A stretch of 64,000 nucleotides of DNA from Corynebacterium sp. zg-331 (GTDB lineage Bacteria > Actinomycetota > Actinomycetes > Mycobacteriales > Mycobacteriaceae), in the NCBI RefSeq assembly GCF_014267345.1, contig NZ_JACMYD010000003.1, forward strand, positions 186,001 through 250,000, given 5' to 3'. Position 1 is the first letter of the stretch; each line of letters begins with the position of its first letter. The notes beneath the pieces were generated by a model. It was not told the DNA's origin and did no database searches. It saw nothing but the letters and a program-made list of their open reading frames with translations. The position numbers were made by a program, and so were the translations under genes. Shown here in pieces: positions 42,876 to 52,971 of the stretch.

Positions 42876-43721
42876 CTAGATGATCTTCTCCACCTGATCC
42901 GCGGTGAGCTCCACGGGGGTCTCACGGCCGAAGATGGACACCAGGGCCTGCAGCTTGCCCGTCTCGTAGTCGATATCGGAGATCGTGGCGGACACGGAGG
43001 CCAGGGCCCCGGTGAGGATGGTGACGGCCTCGCCCACCTCGAAGTCGATCTGCTGCTTCGGGGCGGCCTGCTCCTCGGGCATGGCCACCACCTGCTCCAC
43101 CTCGTTGCCGGCGGCCGTGGCCTCCCCCTCCACGGCGGCGCGCGGCATGAGGAACTTGGCCACGTCGCGGTGACGCACCGGGGTCGCGTTGCCCTCGTTG
43201 CCCACGAAGCTCGTCACGCCCGGGGTCTCGCGCACCACGGACCAGGCGCGGTCGTTGATGTCCATGCGCACCAGCACGTAACCCGGTAACAGCTTGCGCT
43301 TGACCATCTTGCGCTTGCCGTCGCGCAGCTCCAGGGCCTGCTCCACCGGCACCACCACCTCGTAAATGGAGTCCTCCACCTCAAGGGTCTGCACGCGCAT
43401 GTCCAGGTTGGTCTTCACCTTGTTCTCGTACCCGGAGTAGCACTGGATGATATACCACTGGCCCGACTTCTTCTTCAGCTCGCGGGTGAACTCGCGCAGG
43501 CGGCGGCGGTACTCCGCATCGGAGGCATCCTCTTCCGCCTCAACCGCCGGGGTCTCCGGGGTTTCTTGCGCGGGAGCCTCTACTGCGGGAGTCTCCACGA
43601 TGGAGGCCTGCTCCGCGGGCTCCTCGACGGTCTCGGGCTCCACGGAGTCCTGGATCGCCTCCCGGGCGGCGGCAAACAAGGGGGATTCGGAATCGTGCTG
43701 GGAGGTGTATTCCTCGCTCAT
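42876..43721 (-). CDS. nusG: Transcription termination/antitermination factor NusG
   Basis: This 281-residue protein starts [12 protein letters not shown] behind AGGAG. The N-terminal 85 residues are an acidic, Pro/Glu-rich extension with repeated VETPAVEAP and PETPAVEA units, a feature of actinobacterial NusG. A NGN domain follows ([28 protein letters not shown]), then a linker with EEQAAPKQQ, and a C-terminal KOW domain ([17 protein letters not shown]). It binds RNA polymerase and couples it to the ribosome through S10. Confidence 0.97.
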   Translation of the reverse strand: MSEEYTSQHDSESPLFAAAREAIQDSVEPETVEEPAEQASIVETPAVEAPAQETPETPAVEAEEDASDAEYRRRLREFTRELKKKSGQWYIIQCYSGYENKVKTNLDMRVQTLEVEDSIYEVVVPVEQALELRDGKRKMVKRKLLPGYVLVRMDINDRAWSVVRETPGVTSFVGNEGNATPVRHRDVAKFLMPRAAVEGEATAAGNEVEQVVAMPEEQAAPKQQIDFEVGEAVTILTGALASVSATISDIDYETGKLQALVSIFGRETPVELTADQVEKII

Positions 43722-43828
43722 GGTGTGCTCCTGGGTCGTGTCTCTCATCGTGATGCCGGCATGCGGTGCCCATCCTATCCCGCCGCGCGCCAGCGCGAGA
43801 CGGCCCGGCGCAGGCACCGCGGTCACAG

Positions 43829-43865
43829 AATGATCCCGCCGCCCGGGCGGGACGGCGGGATCATT
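43829..43865 (-). terminator. Perfect hairpin between secE and nusG
   Basis: A 13-bp perfect stem (43829-43841 with 43853-43865) encloses an 11-nt loop. It lies 33 nt past the secE stop and 108 nt before nusG. The minus-strand tail ATTCTGTG is weakly T-rich. It may terminate part of the secE transcript, or act as an attenuator or a processing site, since secE and nusG are usually cotranscribed. Confidence 0.6.
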
Positions 43866-43897
43866 CTTCTTTAACGTATTTTCAAACCCATACCCTA

Positions 43898-44218
43898 CTA
43901 CGGGGCAAGGACCTTCTCAACTCCCAGGCCCACCACAAAATCCACGCTGGAAACGAGGACGGTGAGCACAATGAGGAAAGCGAAGACCACCAGGGTGTAG
44001 GTGACCATCTGGGAGGCCGTGGGCCAGATAACCTTCTTGATTTCCGCGCCCACCTCGGGCAGGAACCGCAGCGGCCCGCCGCCGGGCTTCGTATCCTCGG
44101 CTCCCTGCGTCGCGGAGCTGCGGGCCTCGTAGGAGGACGTGGTGGTCGTTGCACCTGCGCGCTGACGCTTACCGGTGGGCCGCACGGCCTCCGACTGGTT
44201 TGCGCGATCCTCGCTCAC
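43898..44218 (-). CDS. secE: Preprotein translocase subunit SecE
   Basis: This 106-residue protein starts at a GTG behind AAGGAG. The N-terminal half is charged and disordered. The C-terminal half has the SecE signature ([27 protein letters not shown]) and a single membrane helix. It clamps SecY in the translocon. It follows tRNA-Trp by 28 nt, so tRNA and protein gene are probably cotranscribed, a common arrangement. Confidence 0.95.
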   Translation of the reverse strand: MSEDRANQSEAVRPTGKRQRAGATTTTSSYEARSSATQGAEDTKPGGGPLRFLPEVGAEIKKVIWPTASQMVTYTLVVFAFLIVLTVLVSSVDFVVGLGVEKVLAP

Positions 44219-44245
44219 AGCACTCCTTAAGAGTTGAAAAGTATA

Positions 44246-44321
44246 TGGCAGGGGCGACAGGACTCGAACCTGCAACCTACGGTTTTGGAGACCGTTGCGC
44301 TACCAATTGCGCCACGCCCCT
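44246..44321 (-). tRNA. trnW: tRNA-Trp (anticodon CCA)
   Basis: The 76-nt cloverleaf begins AGGGGCG and closes CGCCCCT-G, with the 3' CCA encoded. The anticodon loop reads CTCCAAA between 5-bp stem strands GGT-type and ACC-type, giving CCA. The T arm has GGTTCGAGTCC. It is the last of four tRNAs and precedes secE. Confidence 0.97.
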
Positions 44322-44434
44322 TTGTTCTCACCGCTCGCGCGGCAGGAACCACCCTACCAGAGGCATCCGCACCGGGCGGACACTTCCCGGATCTAGAACG
44401 AAAGCCAGGCGCGAAGCCCGGCCCTTCGTCCCAG

Positions 44435-44506
44435 TAGCGATGGCGAGAATTGAACTCGCGACACAGCGATTATGAGTCGCTTGCTCTACCACTGAGCTAC
44501 ACCGCC
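44435..44506 (-). tRNA. trnM: tRNA-Met (anticodon CAT, elongator type)
   Basis: The 72-nt cloverleaf starts GGCGGTG, has D arm GCTC..GAGC, anticodon loop CTCATAA flanked by AGCGA/TCGCT, and T loop TTCAATT. It lacks the three G-C pairs and the unpaired first base of an initiator tRNA, and no CCA is encoded. It therefore appears to be elongator tRNA-Met. Confidence 0.93.
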
Positions 44507-44549
44507 GCGCATCCTTCCCCGCACCTGACGGCACCGGAAAGAACAACAG

Positions 44550-44622
44550 AGCCCCCTAACAGAATCGAACTGTTGACCTTTTCCTTACCATGGAAACGCT
44601 CTGCCGACTGAGCTAAGGGGGC
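44550..44622 (-). tRNA. trnT: tRNA-Thr (anticodon GGT)
   Basis: The 73-nt cloverleaf has acceptor arms GCCCCCT and AGGGGGC, D arm GCTC..GAGC and an anticodon stem TTTCC/GGAAA enclosing ATGGTAA. The T arm ends with GTTCGATTC. No CCA is encoded. Confidence 0.96.
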
Positions 44623-44792
44623 GCGCCACATCTTCACCACCACGAAACATCCTGAGGATTTCCGGGCCGCTCCGTTGAAGCCTCACAAAGATTAACCTGG
44701 CACCCCCGACAACCACAAATCCCCAGGACAACCGCGATTTTGCGCCCGCCGCTCCCACTCCGAACCACCCCTCCGGCGACCCAAGAAATAGC

Positions 44793-44841
44793 CATCGCCC
44801 CCGCAATATCCTCCCTCTGAGAGGATATCGCGGGGGCGATG
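44793..44841 (-). terminator. Long hairpin after tRNA-Tyr
   Basis: Arms of 21 nt (44793-44813 and 44821-44841) pair with one mismatch around a 7-nt loop. It lies 6 nt beyond the 3' end of tRNA-Tyr on the minus strand and would end its transcript, leaving the Thr-Met-Trp-secE unit to its own promoter in 44623-44792. Confidence 0.85.
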
Positions 44842-44846
44842 AACGG

Positions 44847-44928
44847 TGCCAGGTAGAAGATTCGAACTTCTGAAGGCAATGCCGGCGGATTTACAGTCCG
44901 CTCCCTTTGGCCGCTCGGGCAACCTGGC
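44847..44928 (-). tRNA. trnY: tRNA-Tyr (anticodon GTA)
   Basis: The 82-nt class II tRNA has a long variable arm (CGGCATTGCCT region), acceptor arms GCCAGGT and ACCTGGC, anticodon loop CTGTAAA and T loop TTCGAAT. The discriminator is A. No full CCA is encoded. Confidence 0.96.
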
Positions 44929-45011
44929 AAACCACACCGTGCGGTGCGGGGGATACTTTACTACGATCCCACCCATAGCGGCCAAATCGGCTGGTCACAG
45001 GGCACAAGAAC

Positions 45012-46034
45012 CTAACCCAGGCGCTCGGCGGTGTAGACCACCAGGGCCTCGAGGGCGCGCGTGGCCGGGCCCTGCGGCAGTACCGCCAGGTATTCCCGGG
45101 CGCGCTGGGCCCAAACGGCGACGTCGGCGGCAGCCCGCGCTCGCCCCTCGGAGCGCTCCAACAGCCCCAACGCCTCGCTCAGCTCCTCCTCCGAGGTCAC
45201 CGGCCCGGTGAGTATCTCGCGCAAGCGATCCCCCACCGAGCCCCGCTCCCCAAGGGCGTAGAGCACCGGCAGCGTGAAAACCCCCTCGCGCAGATCGGTG
45301 CCGCGTACCTTGCCGGATTCCTCCGGGGTGGAGAAAAGGTCGATGATGTCATCGACTATCTGGAAGACCATGCCGATGGCGTGCCCGTAGCCGCGCAGGG
45401 CCGCCACGTATTCCTCCTTGGCCCCACTGTGCAGGGCCCCGAGGTAGCCGGCGGAGGCGATGAGCACCCCGGTCTTTTCCTCGATCACCCGGGTGTAGTG
45501 CGCGATCGGGTCGCCGCCCTGCGCGCCCACGGTCTCGCGCATCTGCCCGGTGACCAGGGTGCCAAAGGTCTCCGCAAAGTGTGTGACCGTGTCCGTGCCC
45601 AACTGCGCCATGATCCCGGAGGCCTGGGCCAGCAGGTGATCGCCCGCCAGGATCGCCACGGAGTTGCCCCAGCGCGCGTTGGCGGACTCCACCCCGCGCC
45701 GACGGGCGGCCTCGTCCATCACGTCGTCGTGATACAGCGTGGCCAGGTGCGTCATCTCCACCACCGCGGCCGCGCGGATCACGTCCTCGCTCATGGGACG
45801 CTCGCCGTATTCCGAGGCCAAGAGCGCAAACATGGGGCGGAAGCGCTTCCCCCCGGCGTTGACCAGGTGCATGACCTTGTCCCGCAGGATGTCGTCGCTC
45901 CGGCTCAGGTGCTCATAGAGCGTCTCCTCCACCAGGTTCAGGCCGCGCCCCACGCGCTCGTTGAGGGCCTCGTCACCGAGGTTGAGCGATCCCGCCACCA
46001 CCCCAGGCGTTGCCGCCTCGCGCCCTTTGGTCAT
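45012..46034 (-). CDS. Polyprenyl diphosphate synthase (menaquinone side chain)
   Basis: This 340-residue trans-prenyltransferase has both Asp-rich motifs, DDVMD at 103-107 and DDIID at 228-232, and the GGKRFRP block near 61-67. It elongates allylic diphosphates with IPP. The neighbours menJ, menG and menD point to the long prenyl tail of menaquinone, similar to GrcC or HepB. The product length cannot be fixed from sequence alone. The start ATG at 46034 is behind GAGGA. It is divergent from menJ across 118 bp. Confidence 0.9.
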   Translation of the reverse strand: MTKGREAATPGVVAGSLNLGDEALNERVGRGLNLVEETLYEHLSRSDDILRDKVMHLVNAGGKRFRPMFALLASEYGERPMSEDVIRAAAVVEMTHLATLYHDDVMDEAARRRGVESANARWGNSVAILAGDHLLAQASGIMAQLGTDTVTHFAETFGTLVTGQMRETVGAQGGDPIAHYTRVIEEKTGVLIASAGYLGALHSGAKEEYVAALRGYGHAIGMVFQIVDDIIDLFSTPEESGKVRGTDLREGVFTLPVLYALGERGSVGDRLREILTGPVTSEEELSEALGLLERSEGRARAAADVAVWAQRAREYLAVLPQGPATRALEALVVYTAERLG

Positions 46035-46152
46035 GTCTTCGGTGTCCTCGCAGGTGATTTGTATCTCCGGGCCAGGTGGCACCCATCCTGGAGAGTAACG
46101 GTAACTCGGACTCAACCGTAGCGGAATCACCCCCGCAGATACACTCCGGGGT

Positions 46153-47394
46153 GTGAGTTCCGCTCTTTCCCCCTCCCTGCTCATCATCGGCGCGGGGCCC
46201 GCGGGTTCCGCCGCGGCCACCTGGGCCGCCGCCCGCGGCTTCGAGACCACGCTCATCGACGCCACCGTCTTCCCCCGCGACAAGACCTGCGGGGACGGGC
46301 TGACCCCCCGGGCCATCCACCAGCTGCGTCGCCTGGGGTTGGCCACGGAAATTCTCGACCGCTACAGCAACAGAGGGCTCAAGCTGCACGGCTTCGGCGG
46401 CTCCGTCACCGCCCCCTGGCCGGACGGGGCCTTCGGCGCGGTGGGCTCCGCCATGCCGCGCGTGGAACTCGACCATCTGCTGCTCGACACCGCACGCCAG
46501 GCGGGCGCCACCGTGTGGCACGGGGCACGGGCCCTGCGACCGGAATTCACCGGGGATCGCCTCTCCGCCGTGGTGGTGCGTCACGAGGGCGAGGACAAGC
46601 GCCTTCGCCCCGCCTCCGTGCTGGTGGCCGACGGGGTGCGCTCCCCCCTGGGCAAGCAACTGGGGCGCGCCTGGCACCAGGAGGAGGTCTACGGCATCGC
46701 CGCGCGCTCCTACTGTCGCACCCCCCGCCACCGGGAACCCTGGATCCACTCGCACCTGGAGCTGCGCGACCCGCAGGGGATCGCGCAGCCCGGCTACGGC
46801 TGGATCTTCCCCCTCGGCAACGGGGAGGTCAATCTCGGCTGCGGCGCGCTGTCCACCACCGCCCGGCGCGCCAAGGTCAATACCAAAAAACTCCTGGAGC
46901 ACTACGCCCATCAGCGCCGCGAGGAATGGGGCCTCGACGCGCCGCAGCGCATCACCTCCGCGCTGCTACCCATGGGCGGCGCGGTCAGCAACGTGGCCGG
47001 GCGCAACTGGATGCTGCTTGGCGACGCCGCCGCCTGCGTCAATCCCCTCAACGGGGAGGGGATCGACTACGCCCTGGAGACTGCGGAGCTGGCGGTTTCC
47101 CTCGTGGGAACCGCGGATTACCGCCGCGCCTGGCCGGAGCTGCTGCGTTCCCGCTACGGCGAGGCCTTCGCCCTGGCCCGCGCCGCCGCCCGGCTGCTGA
47201 CCCACCCACGCCTGGTGCCCGCCGTGGGCCCGCTGGCCCTGCGCGGACCGCTCGGGGCGCGGCTCATGCCCGCCGCGGCACGGCTGATGGGTAACCTCGT
47301 CACCGAGGAGGACCGCGATCTTATCGCCCGGGCCTGGCGCGGGGCCGGGTGGGTGGCCGCGCGGCGTCCGGGGCGTCGGCCTCTGTGGGGTTAG
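46153..47394 (+). CDS. menJ: MenJ-type geranylgeranyl-reductase-family flavoprotein
   Basis: This 413-residue FAD protein has a Rossmann GxGxxG start ([17 protein letters not shown] at 9-25), the CGDGLTPRA block near 49-57 and a GDAA FAD motif ([21 protein letters not shown]). In Mycobacterium, MenJ saturates one double bond of the menaquinone tail; its place next to the prenyl synthase and menG supports the same task. The GTG start has a weak ribosome-binding site. Its stop overlaps the menG stop by 4 nt on the other strand. Confidence 0.87.
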   Translation: MSSALSPSLLIIGAGPAGSAAATWAAARGFETTLIDATVFPRDKTCGDGLTPRAIHQLRRLGLATEILDRYSNRGLKLHGFGGSVTAPWPDGAFGAVGSAMPRVELDHLLLDTARQAGATVWHGARALRPEFTGDRLSAVVVRHEGEDKRLRPASVLVADGVRSPLGKQLGRAWHQEEVYGIAARSYCRTPRHREPWIHSHLELRDPQGIAQPGYGWIFPLGNGEVNLGCGALSTTARRAKVNTKKLLEHYAHQRREEWGLDAPQRITSALLPMGGAVSNVAGRNWMLLGDAAACVNPLNGEGIDYALETAELAVSLVGTADYRRAWPELLRSRYGEAFALARAAARLLTHPRLVPAVGPLALRGPLGARLMPAAARLMGNLVTEEDRDLIARAWRGAGWVAARRPGRRPLWG

Positions 47395-48080
47395 CCCGGC
47401 TTGACCGCGGAGTGCAGGGCCACGATGCCCAGGGTGAGGTTTTGCCAGCCGCATTCCCGCCAGCCGTTGGCATTGATCTCCCGGGCCAGGGCCTCCTGAT
47501 CCGGCCAGGCGCGGATGGACTCTGCCAGGTACTCGTAGGCCTCCGGGTTGGAGGACACCACCCGCGCCACGGCGGGCAGCAGGCGCATGAGGTATTCCTT
47601 ATACACCGTGCCGAACACCGGCACCACAGGGGTAGAGAACTCGCTGACGGTCAGCCGCCCGCCCGGGCGGGTCACCCTGGCCATCTCGCGCAGGCCCGCG
47701 CGGAAATCGTGGATGTTGCGCAGTCCGTAGGAGATGGTCACCGCGTCGAAGGTGTTATCGGCAAAAGGCAGGTGCATGCCGTCGCCCACCACCTTGGGCA
47801 CCGGGCGGTGCGCCCCGGCGGCCAGCATTCCCGGGGAGAAATCGCAGGCCACGCACCAGGCTCCGGACTTGGCCAACTCCACGGTGGACACCGCCGTGCC
47901 CGCGGCGAGGTCGAGTACCCGCTCCCCCGGCTTGAGGTCCAGACGCCGCCTGGTGCGCCGCCGCCAGCGCCGATCCTGCCCGAAGGACAAGACGGTGTTG
48001 GTGAGGTCGTAGTTCTCGCCCACGTCGTCAAACATCGCCGCGACGTCCAGGGGCTTTTTCTCCAGTGATGCCTTAGCCAC
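47391..48080 (-). CDS. menG: Demethylmenaquinone methyltransferase
   Basis: This 229-residue SAM-dependent enzyme of the UbiE/MenG family contains [25 protein letters not shown], the SAM motif [16 protein letters not shown] and the [11 protein letters not shown] block. It makes the last methylation of menaquinone. The GTG start ([13 protein letters not shown]) gives the normal length of about 230; upstream residues are not conserved. It lies 11 nt downstream of the mannosyltransferase gene on the same strand. Confidence 0.95.
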   Translation of the reverse strand: MAKASLEKKPLDVAAMFDDVGENYDLTNTVLSFGQDRRWRRRTRRRLDLKPGERVLDLAAGTAVSTVELAKSGAWCVACDFSPGMLAAGAHRPVPKVVGDGMHLPFADNTFDAVTISYGLRNIHDFRAGLREMARVTRPGGRLTVSEFSTPVVPVFGTVYKEYLMRLLPAVARVVSSNPEAYEYLAESIRAWPDQEALAREINANGWRECGWQNLTLGIVALHSAVKPG

Positions 48081-48091
48081 AACGCCCCAGT

Positions 48092-49222
48092 CTAGACCCG
48101 GCCCCGGGCCTCGCCGATGGCCTCCCGGTAGTGGCCGAGGAGCCGCTCGCACTGCGCCTCCCAGGTGCGCCCCGCCACGCCCGCGCGGGACTGCCGACGC
48201 AGCAGCTCGTGGCGGGAATCGTCCAGCACCCAGTCCACCGCGGCGGGAAGCTCGCGGGCGAAGGTGGGAACGTCAAGGAGCAGCCCGTTGCGCCCCTGCT
48301 CGATAAGATCCCTCGGTCCCCCGGCGCGCGGGCCGATGGTGGGCACGCCGGAGGCCTGGGCCTCCTGGATCGCCTGGCAGAAGGTCTCGAACTCGCCGGG
48401 GTGGACGAACACGTCCAGGCAGGCATAAGCCCGGGCGAGATCCTCGCCGCCGAGCTGCCCCGTGACCACCGCACCCGGCAGCAGCCGCTCCAGCGCGCCA
48501 CGCTCCGGGCCGTCGCCCACGATCACGAGCTGGATGCCCGCCCGCCGATCCAGGCCCGCCAGGCGATGCACGCCCTTTTCCGCGGCCAGGCGCCCCACAA
48601 AACCCACGATCTTCTTGCTTCCCGTGGGATCCCAGCGGCGGCGCAGCGCGACGCAGCGCTTGTCCGGGTGGAAGCGCTGCGCGTCCACCCCCCGCCCCCA
48701 ACGGTGAATGTTCCCGATCCCGTGGGCGCGCAGCTGCTCCATGGTCGCGGAGGACGGGGCCAAGGTGCGCTGGCAGGCATTGTGGACGGCGCGGGTCCAG
48801 GCCCAGGAGGCCGACGCCAGGGCCCCGAGCCGATAGCGGGTGGAAAAACCCGCCACGTCCGTCTGATACACCGCCACCGCGGGGATGACGAGCCTGCGGG
48901 CGGCGAATGCCCCGGCGGCCCCCAAGACAAAGGGGGAGGCCAGGTGCACCACATCCGGCCGGTGGCGGCGAAGGATCTCCACCACGGCGGGAACCGGCAC
49001 GCCCACGGGGAGGGAATCGATCAGGGGCACCATCACGGTGGGCACCCGATAGACGGGAAAGCCCAGGTAATCGGGGATTTCTTCCTGGAAGTCGCGCGCC
49101 CCCGGGGCGATGACGAAAGCCTCGTGCCCACGGGCCCGGGCATAGTCCAGCACCCGGAGCACGGAATTGACCACGCCGTTGACGTTGGGGAGAAAAGACT
49201 CCGCCACGATGCCGATGCGCAT
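48092..49222 (-). CDS. mgtA: GT4-family mannosyltransferase, MgtA/PimB-like
   Basis: This 376-residue glycosyltransferase starts [24 protein letters not shown] and has the GT4 C-terminal motif [23 protein letters not shown], with the E-x7-E nucleotide site. In C. glutamicum the MgtA gene lies beside menG and menD as here, and its product mannosylates a glucuronosyl diacylglycerol carrier in lipoglycan synthesis. The acceptor here is inferred from that. Its ATG overlaps the preceding stop by one base (TGATG). Confidence 0.85.
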   Translation of the reverse strand: MRIGIVAESFLPNVNGVVNSVLRVLDYARARGHEAFVIAPGARDFQEEIPDYLGFPVYRVPTVMVPLIDSLPVGVPVPAVVEILRRHRPDVVHLASPFVLGAAGAFAARRLVIPAVAVYQTDVAGFSTRYRLGALASASWAWTRAVHNACQRTLAPSSATMEQLRAHGIGNIHRWGRGVDAQRFHPDKRCVALRRRWDPTGSKKIVGFVGRLAAEKGVHRLAGLDRRAGIQLVIVGDGPERGALERLLPGAVVTGQLGGEDLARAYACLDVFVHPGEFETFCQAIQEAQASGVPTIGPRAGGPRDLIEQGRNGLLLDVPTFARELPAAVDWVLDDSRHELLRRQSRAGVAGRTWEAQCERLLGHYREAIGEARGRV

Positions 49223-49638
49223 CAATCCGCTCTGCGCTTTCTGCCGACGCCCCACCACACGAGGCCGGCCACCGCCGTGGCGGTGACCGCCACCGAGGCC
49301 GCGGGCACCACCGAAAGCGTCCAAGCCCGGCCCTCCACCTTCACCAGGTCCGGGTCGGTGCGGGCATAGGTGACCCACACGTTTTGCCCCTCGCCCAGCC
49401 CCGAGGGGTAGAGCAGGCCGGTGGCCGGGAGGTGATACATTCCTTGCTCGTCTTGGTATTCCACCGCGGTGCGCCAGGCCGTGACCCCGGTGACCTTGGC
49501 CAGCGCCCGGCCGGGATCGGCCTCGATGGCGCGATCATTAAGCCACGACCCCAGGACCATGGCCGCGCATCCCAGCAGCGCCAACAGGTAGGCCGCGATC
49601 ACCGCCTGCCGGGCGCGATGGATCATGCGTGGGCTCAT
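49222..49638 (-). CDS. DUF3592-type two-helix membrane protein
   Basis: This 138-residue protein has membrane helices at about 11-31 and 108-128. The extracytoplasmic part between them is strand-rich and holds [24 protein letters not shown] and [21 protein letters not shown], the plan of DUF3592. It overlaps menD by 4 nt (ATGA) and the mannosyltransferase by 1 nt, so the three genes are translated together. The molecular role is unknown; a link to envelope assembly is suggested by context. Confidence 0.82.
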   Translation of the reverse strand: MSPRMIHRARQAVIAAYLLALLGCAAMVLGSWLNDRAIEADPGRALAKVTGVTAWRTAVEYQDEQGMYHLPATGLLYPSGLGEGQNVWVTYARTDPDLVKVEGRAWTLSVVPAASVAVTATAVAGLVWWGVGRKRRAD

Positions 49639-51269
49639 TTCTCCACCCGCACCGCGCGCTCCAGGTCGGCGTGCAGGGCGCGGCGCGTGTCGCGCCGCGT
49701 GCGCGCCTCGATCAGCCGCAGGCCCCCCGCCTCCTCGGCCTCGTCCAGGGCCGCCAGGAGGCCCGAGAGGTCCTCGGCTCGGGCATAATCCACCCCGTAG
49801 GCCGCGCACAGGTCCTCGATGCCGACCCCGTGCGGGGTGCCAAAGCCGCGTTCAAAGGCCTCGCGGAGCTCGGGCGCCCCCACCTCCAGGGTCTCGAAGA
49901 TGCCGCCACCTTCGTCGTTGGCCACCACCAGCGTGAGGTTTTCCGGTCGCGGCTCCGTGGGGCCGATGAGCATCCCCCCGGCGTCGTGCAGCAGGGCAAG
50001 ATCGCCCAGCAGCGCCACGGTGCGCGGCGCTCGCACCGCCTCCGGTTCCGCCGACTGTGCCGCCAGGGCCACCCCCACCGCCTGCGAAACGGTGCCGTCG
50101 ATTCCCGCCGCGCCCCGAGGGGTGTGGGTATCCACGCCACTAAACGGCAGCCCCACGAGGGAAGCATCCCGCACCGCGTTCGAAGCCGCCAAGAACAGGC
50201 AATCGCCTATCGCCACGCTATCGGCCACGGCGGCCGCCACGTGCAGGCCAGTGAGCCCGTAGTCCGACGAGGCCACCGCCTCGCGCACCGCCTGCGCCCC
50301 CATCTCCGAGGCCGCCTGGGTGATCGCGTACCAACGCCGCGGGGTGCTCCCCGTTGCCTTGACGCGGCTGGCCACCCGGCGCGCGTGGCGGCCCGGGTCG
50401 GTGACCGTGTCCGTGCGGCTGAGCACCGTGACCTCCACCTCGGGGTCCTCCAGGAGGGCCAGCACGGGGCGATGCAGGGTGGGATGCCCCACCACGATCA
50501 CCTGCTCGGGCTTGGTCACCAGCTCCCTTCGCTGCTCGCCCACCGGCCCCTCGATCCTGCCGCTCAGCAGGTGCGCCGCCAGCGGGTGCACGGGGTGAAA
50601 GGGCGCGGGCGCGGAAGGTTCCGCGATGGTGGGCACCTCCGCGAGCTCCTCGACCTCCCAGGCCTCGTCACCGGCGATCACCAGGGTGGGGCGGCTCAGA
50701 TCTACCTCCACCTCGCCGTGATCCACCTCCGCGAGCGCGCGGCAGCGGGGTATCCTGGCGTGTCCTTCCGGGGTGGGCAGGGCATCCGGCACCAGCGGGA
50801 TATCGAAGGCCACGTTCAGGTGCACCTGGGGGCAGCGGTCCAGGGCCCGCGGGATCCGGCTCACGTCGTCGAGGCCCTCCACCTGCACGGTGGGGGCATA
50901 GGAGCCAAAGAGGCCCACCTGGTCGATCGTCTGGCTGGCCCCCGTGCCCACCAGCACCCGGGGCCGATCGGCGCTGAGCACCACCAGGGGCACGTGGGAC
51001 TGCGCGGCCTCGATCACCGCGGGCAGGCAATTGGCCACGGCCGTGCCCGAGGTCATCACCACCGCCACCGGTCGGCGCTGCTGACGCGCCATGCCCAGGG
51101 CCAGGAAGGCCGCGGCACGCTCGTCGATGCGCACGTGCACCCGCAGGTCGCGGCGGGCCAGCAGGGCCAGCGTGAGAGCCGAGTTGCGCGAACCGGGGCA
51201 TAGCACCACGTCGGTGAGGTAGGAAGCGATCGCGGCGGCCACCTCGCGGGCCAGGATGGGGGCGCTCAC
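49635..51269 (-). CDS. menD: MenD, SEPHCHC synthase
   Basis: This 544-residue thiamine-diphosphate enzyme adds the succinyl semialdehyde unit of 2-oxoglutarate to isochorismate. It has the ThDP activating Glu region ([17 protein letters not shown]), a central Rossmann domain and the ThDP/Mg motif [11 protein letters not shown] with [11 protein letters not shown]. The GTG at 51269 gives the usual N-terminus [10 protein letters not shown] and overlaps the previous stop by 4 nt. Confidence 0.95.
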   Translation of the reverse strand: MSAPILAREVAAAIASYLTDVVLCPGSRNSALTLALLARRDLRVHVRIDERAAAFLALGMARQQRRPVAVVMTSGTAVANCLPAVIEAAQSHVPLVVLSADRPRVLVGTGASQTIDQVGLFGSYAPTVQVEGLDDVSRIPRALDRCPQVHLNVAFDIPLVPDALPTPEGHARIPRCRALAEVDHGEVEVDLSRPTLVIAGDEAWEVEELAEVPTIAEPSAPAPFHPVHPLAAHLLSGRIEGPVGEQRRELVTKPEQVIVVGHPTLHRPVLALLEDPEVEVTVLSRTDTVTDPGRHARRVASRVKATGSTPRRWYAITQAASEMGAQAVREAVASSDYGLTGLHVAAAVADSVAIGDCLFLAASNAVRDASLVGLPFSGVDTHTPRGAAGIDGTVSQAVGVALAAQSAEPEAVRAPRTVALLGDLALLHDAGGMLIGPTEPRPENLTLVVANDEGGGIFETLEVGAPELREAFERGFGTPHGVGIEDLCAAYGVDYARAEDLSGLLAALDEAEEAGGLRLIEARTRRDTRRALHADLERAVRVEK

Positions 51270-51766
51270 AGCCGCGGCTCCCCGTCCTGCGGATCGGCCC
51301 CCTGAGCGGAGCCTCCCAGGAGATCCTGCAACCACGAGGGCACCTCCACCTCGGGGATGCTGGGGATACCGCTGGGCAACTCCGGCAGCCGCAGCCCGGG
51401 CCCCTCGGTCACCGTTTCCGTCACCGTCACCGTGGAGACCTGGGTTTGCGTCACCACCTCCCGCTCCACCTGGCCCTCGCCTGCGGCGCGGCCCAGAAAG
51501 AAAAAGACCCCGGCGGCAATCAGGATCGCGGCGATCACCCCGGCGACCGCCATCGCGCTGCCGCCCCGCGATCCCCTCGGTTCCGGGGACACCCCGGCGT
51601 CCTGCTCGTACTCCGGCGGGTACCCATCCGCGTAATTGTGATACTGCTGGGTGGAGCGCTGCTGCTCCGGAAAGTGCTGGCGGGGCCGCGCGGCGGGGTG
51701 GCCCTGATTCCCCTGCTCGCCCCGGTCACCCACGGGACCCAGATAGCGGGTCTCATTATCGTCCAT
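51266..51766 (-). CDS. Single-pass membrane protein with Pro-rich exterior
   Basis: This 166-residue protein starts [16 protein letters not shown]. An N-terminal hydrophilic part (about 1-70, many Gln and Pro) is followed by one membrane helix ([22 protein letters not shown]), then a Thr/Val-rich stretch ([17 protein letters not shown]) and a Pro-rich tail. It has no known catalytic motif. It lies between menC (5-nt gap) and menD (4-nt overlap). The start has no ribosome-binding site; coupling to menC is likely. The function is unknown. Confidence 0.75.
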   Translation of the reverse strand: MDDNETRYLGPVGDRGEQGNQGHPAARPRQHFPEQQRSTQQYHNYADGYPPEYEQDAGVSPEPRGSRGGSAMAVAGVIAAILIAAGVFFFLGRAAGEGQVEREVVTQTQVSTVTVTETVTEGPGLRLPELPSGIPSIPEVEVPSWLQDLLGGSAQGADPQDGEPRL

Positions 51767-51771
51767 ACGGG

Positions 51772-52758
51772 TCAGTGTAGGTGATCCAGGCAGCGCCCCA
51801 GGCGCTCGATCCACCACTGCCTGCGTTCCCCCGCCGCCGCCAGGCCGCTCAGCCGCGCCGGTTCCGGGGACACCACGGCCGTACTCAGCCGCCCGCCGAC
51901 CAGGCGCCGAGGCTCCGCCACGTCCTCGACGAAGAGAGTCTGGGTGGCCAACCCGGCCGGGGCCTGGGGATCGGGCAGCGCCGCAGCGGCCACCAACCCG
52001 GCGTTCATCCCCACCGCCGTGTCCAGGGCGCTGGCGACGGTGGTGGCTATCGCATGATCGCGCATCCTCCGGGCGATCCCTACGAGTCTCCGCACCCCAC
52101 CCAGGGGCGCGACCTTGAGCACCGCCACGTCCGCCGCGCAGAGCTTCGCCACGCGAAACGGATCGCTCGCGCGGCGAATCGACTCATCGGCCGCCACCGG
52201 CACGGCGATCCCCTTGTTCTTCAGAATCTCCCGCAGGGCCGCTAGTTCCTCGGCCGTGGCGCACGGCTGCTCCATATAGTCCAGCGGCCCCAGGTGACGG
52301 GCGGCCGCCACCGCCTGATCGAGGGACCACCCCCGGTTCGCATCCACCCTGATTCGCGCCCGAGGCACCTCCTCGCGCACCGCCGCCACCCGGGCCATAT
52401 CATCGGCCAGGCTCTGCCCCTTTTCTGCCACCTTGACCTTCACCGTGCGACACCCCGGATAGCGCGCCAACAACTCCGGCACCCGCTGAGGCTCCACGGC
52501 GGGAACCGTGGCGTTGACCTCCACGAAGTCCCGTTCCGCCGGCGGCAAGCCCACGTAGGCGGATTCCAGGGCGCTGGCCAGCCAGGTGGCAGCCTCCGCG
52601 TCTGCATACTCCACGAACGGGGCCCACTCCCCCCAGCCGCGCGGCCCCTCGATGAGCAGCGCCTCCCGGGTGGTGATCCCACGGAAGCGCGCCCGCATGG
52701 GCAAGGAAACGACGTGGGTTCTATCGAGGAGATCATCGAGGGAGGGCGAGGGGGTCAT
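51772..52758 (-). CDS. menC: o-Succinylbenzoate synthase
   Basis: This 328-residue enolase-superfamily enzyme has the catalytic Lys pair motif VKVKVAE (K-x-K), metal ligands in RVDANRGW, EQPC and ADES, and a final Lys in LKVAPLGG. It dehydrates SHCHC to o-succinylbenzoate. The ATG at 52758 gives the family's normal start (SLDDLLDRTHVVSLPMR). I see no ribosome-binding site (AACATCACCCCC precedes), so this mRNA may be leaderless. Confidence 0.93.
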   Translation of the reverse strand: MTPSPSLDDLLDRTHVVSLPMRARFRGITTREALLIEGPRGWGEWAPFVEYADAEAATWLASALESAYVGLPPAERDFVEVNATVPAVEPQRVPELLARYPGCRTVKVKVAEKGQSLADDMARVAAVREEVPRARIRVDANRGWSLDQAVAAARHLGPLDYMEQPCATAEELAALREILKNKGIAVPVAADESIRRASDPFRVAKLCAADVAVLKVAPLGGVRRLVGIARRMRDHAIATTVASALDTAVGMNAGLVAAAALPDPQAPAGLATQTLFVEDVAEPRRLVGGRLSTAVVSPEPARLSGLAAAGERRQWWIERLGRCLDHLH

Positions 52759-52971
52759 GGGGGTGATGTTACTGCTGGGAATCACGTGTTTCCCACTGGG
52801 CTGAAAAAGATCTTTTTTCAGTGCTTGGTTACTGGTGGTAGCACCAACAGTCACACACAGGTGAGGAAAATACCCAACCCGGGTTCCAGAACTCATGAGA
52901 TTCACACCAGTCACACATCACCGAAGAAACCCCTGGAACCAACCACCACCCCATCGCGGTCTAAGAGCAAT

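Noticed and set aside
44435..44506. Initiator tRNA-Met
   Set aside because: The anticodon is CAT, but the acceptor and anticodon stems lack the initiator features, so it is elongator tRNA-Met.
52294..52971. N-terminal extension of the DUF559 gene back into menC
   Set aside because: The extension is antisense to menC and not protein-like. The GTG at 52972 begins the recognisable winged-helix domain.
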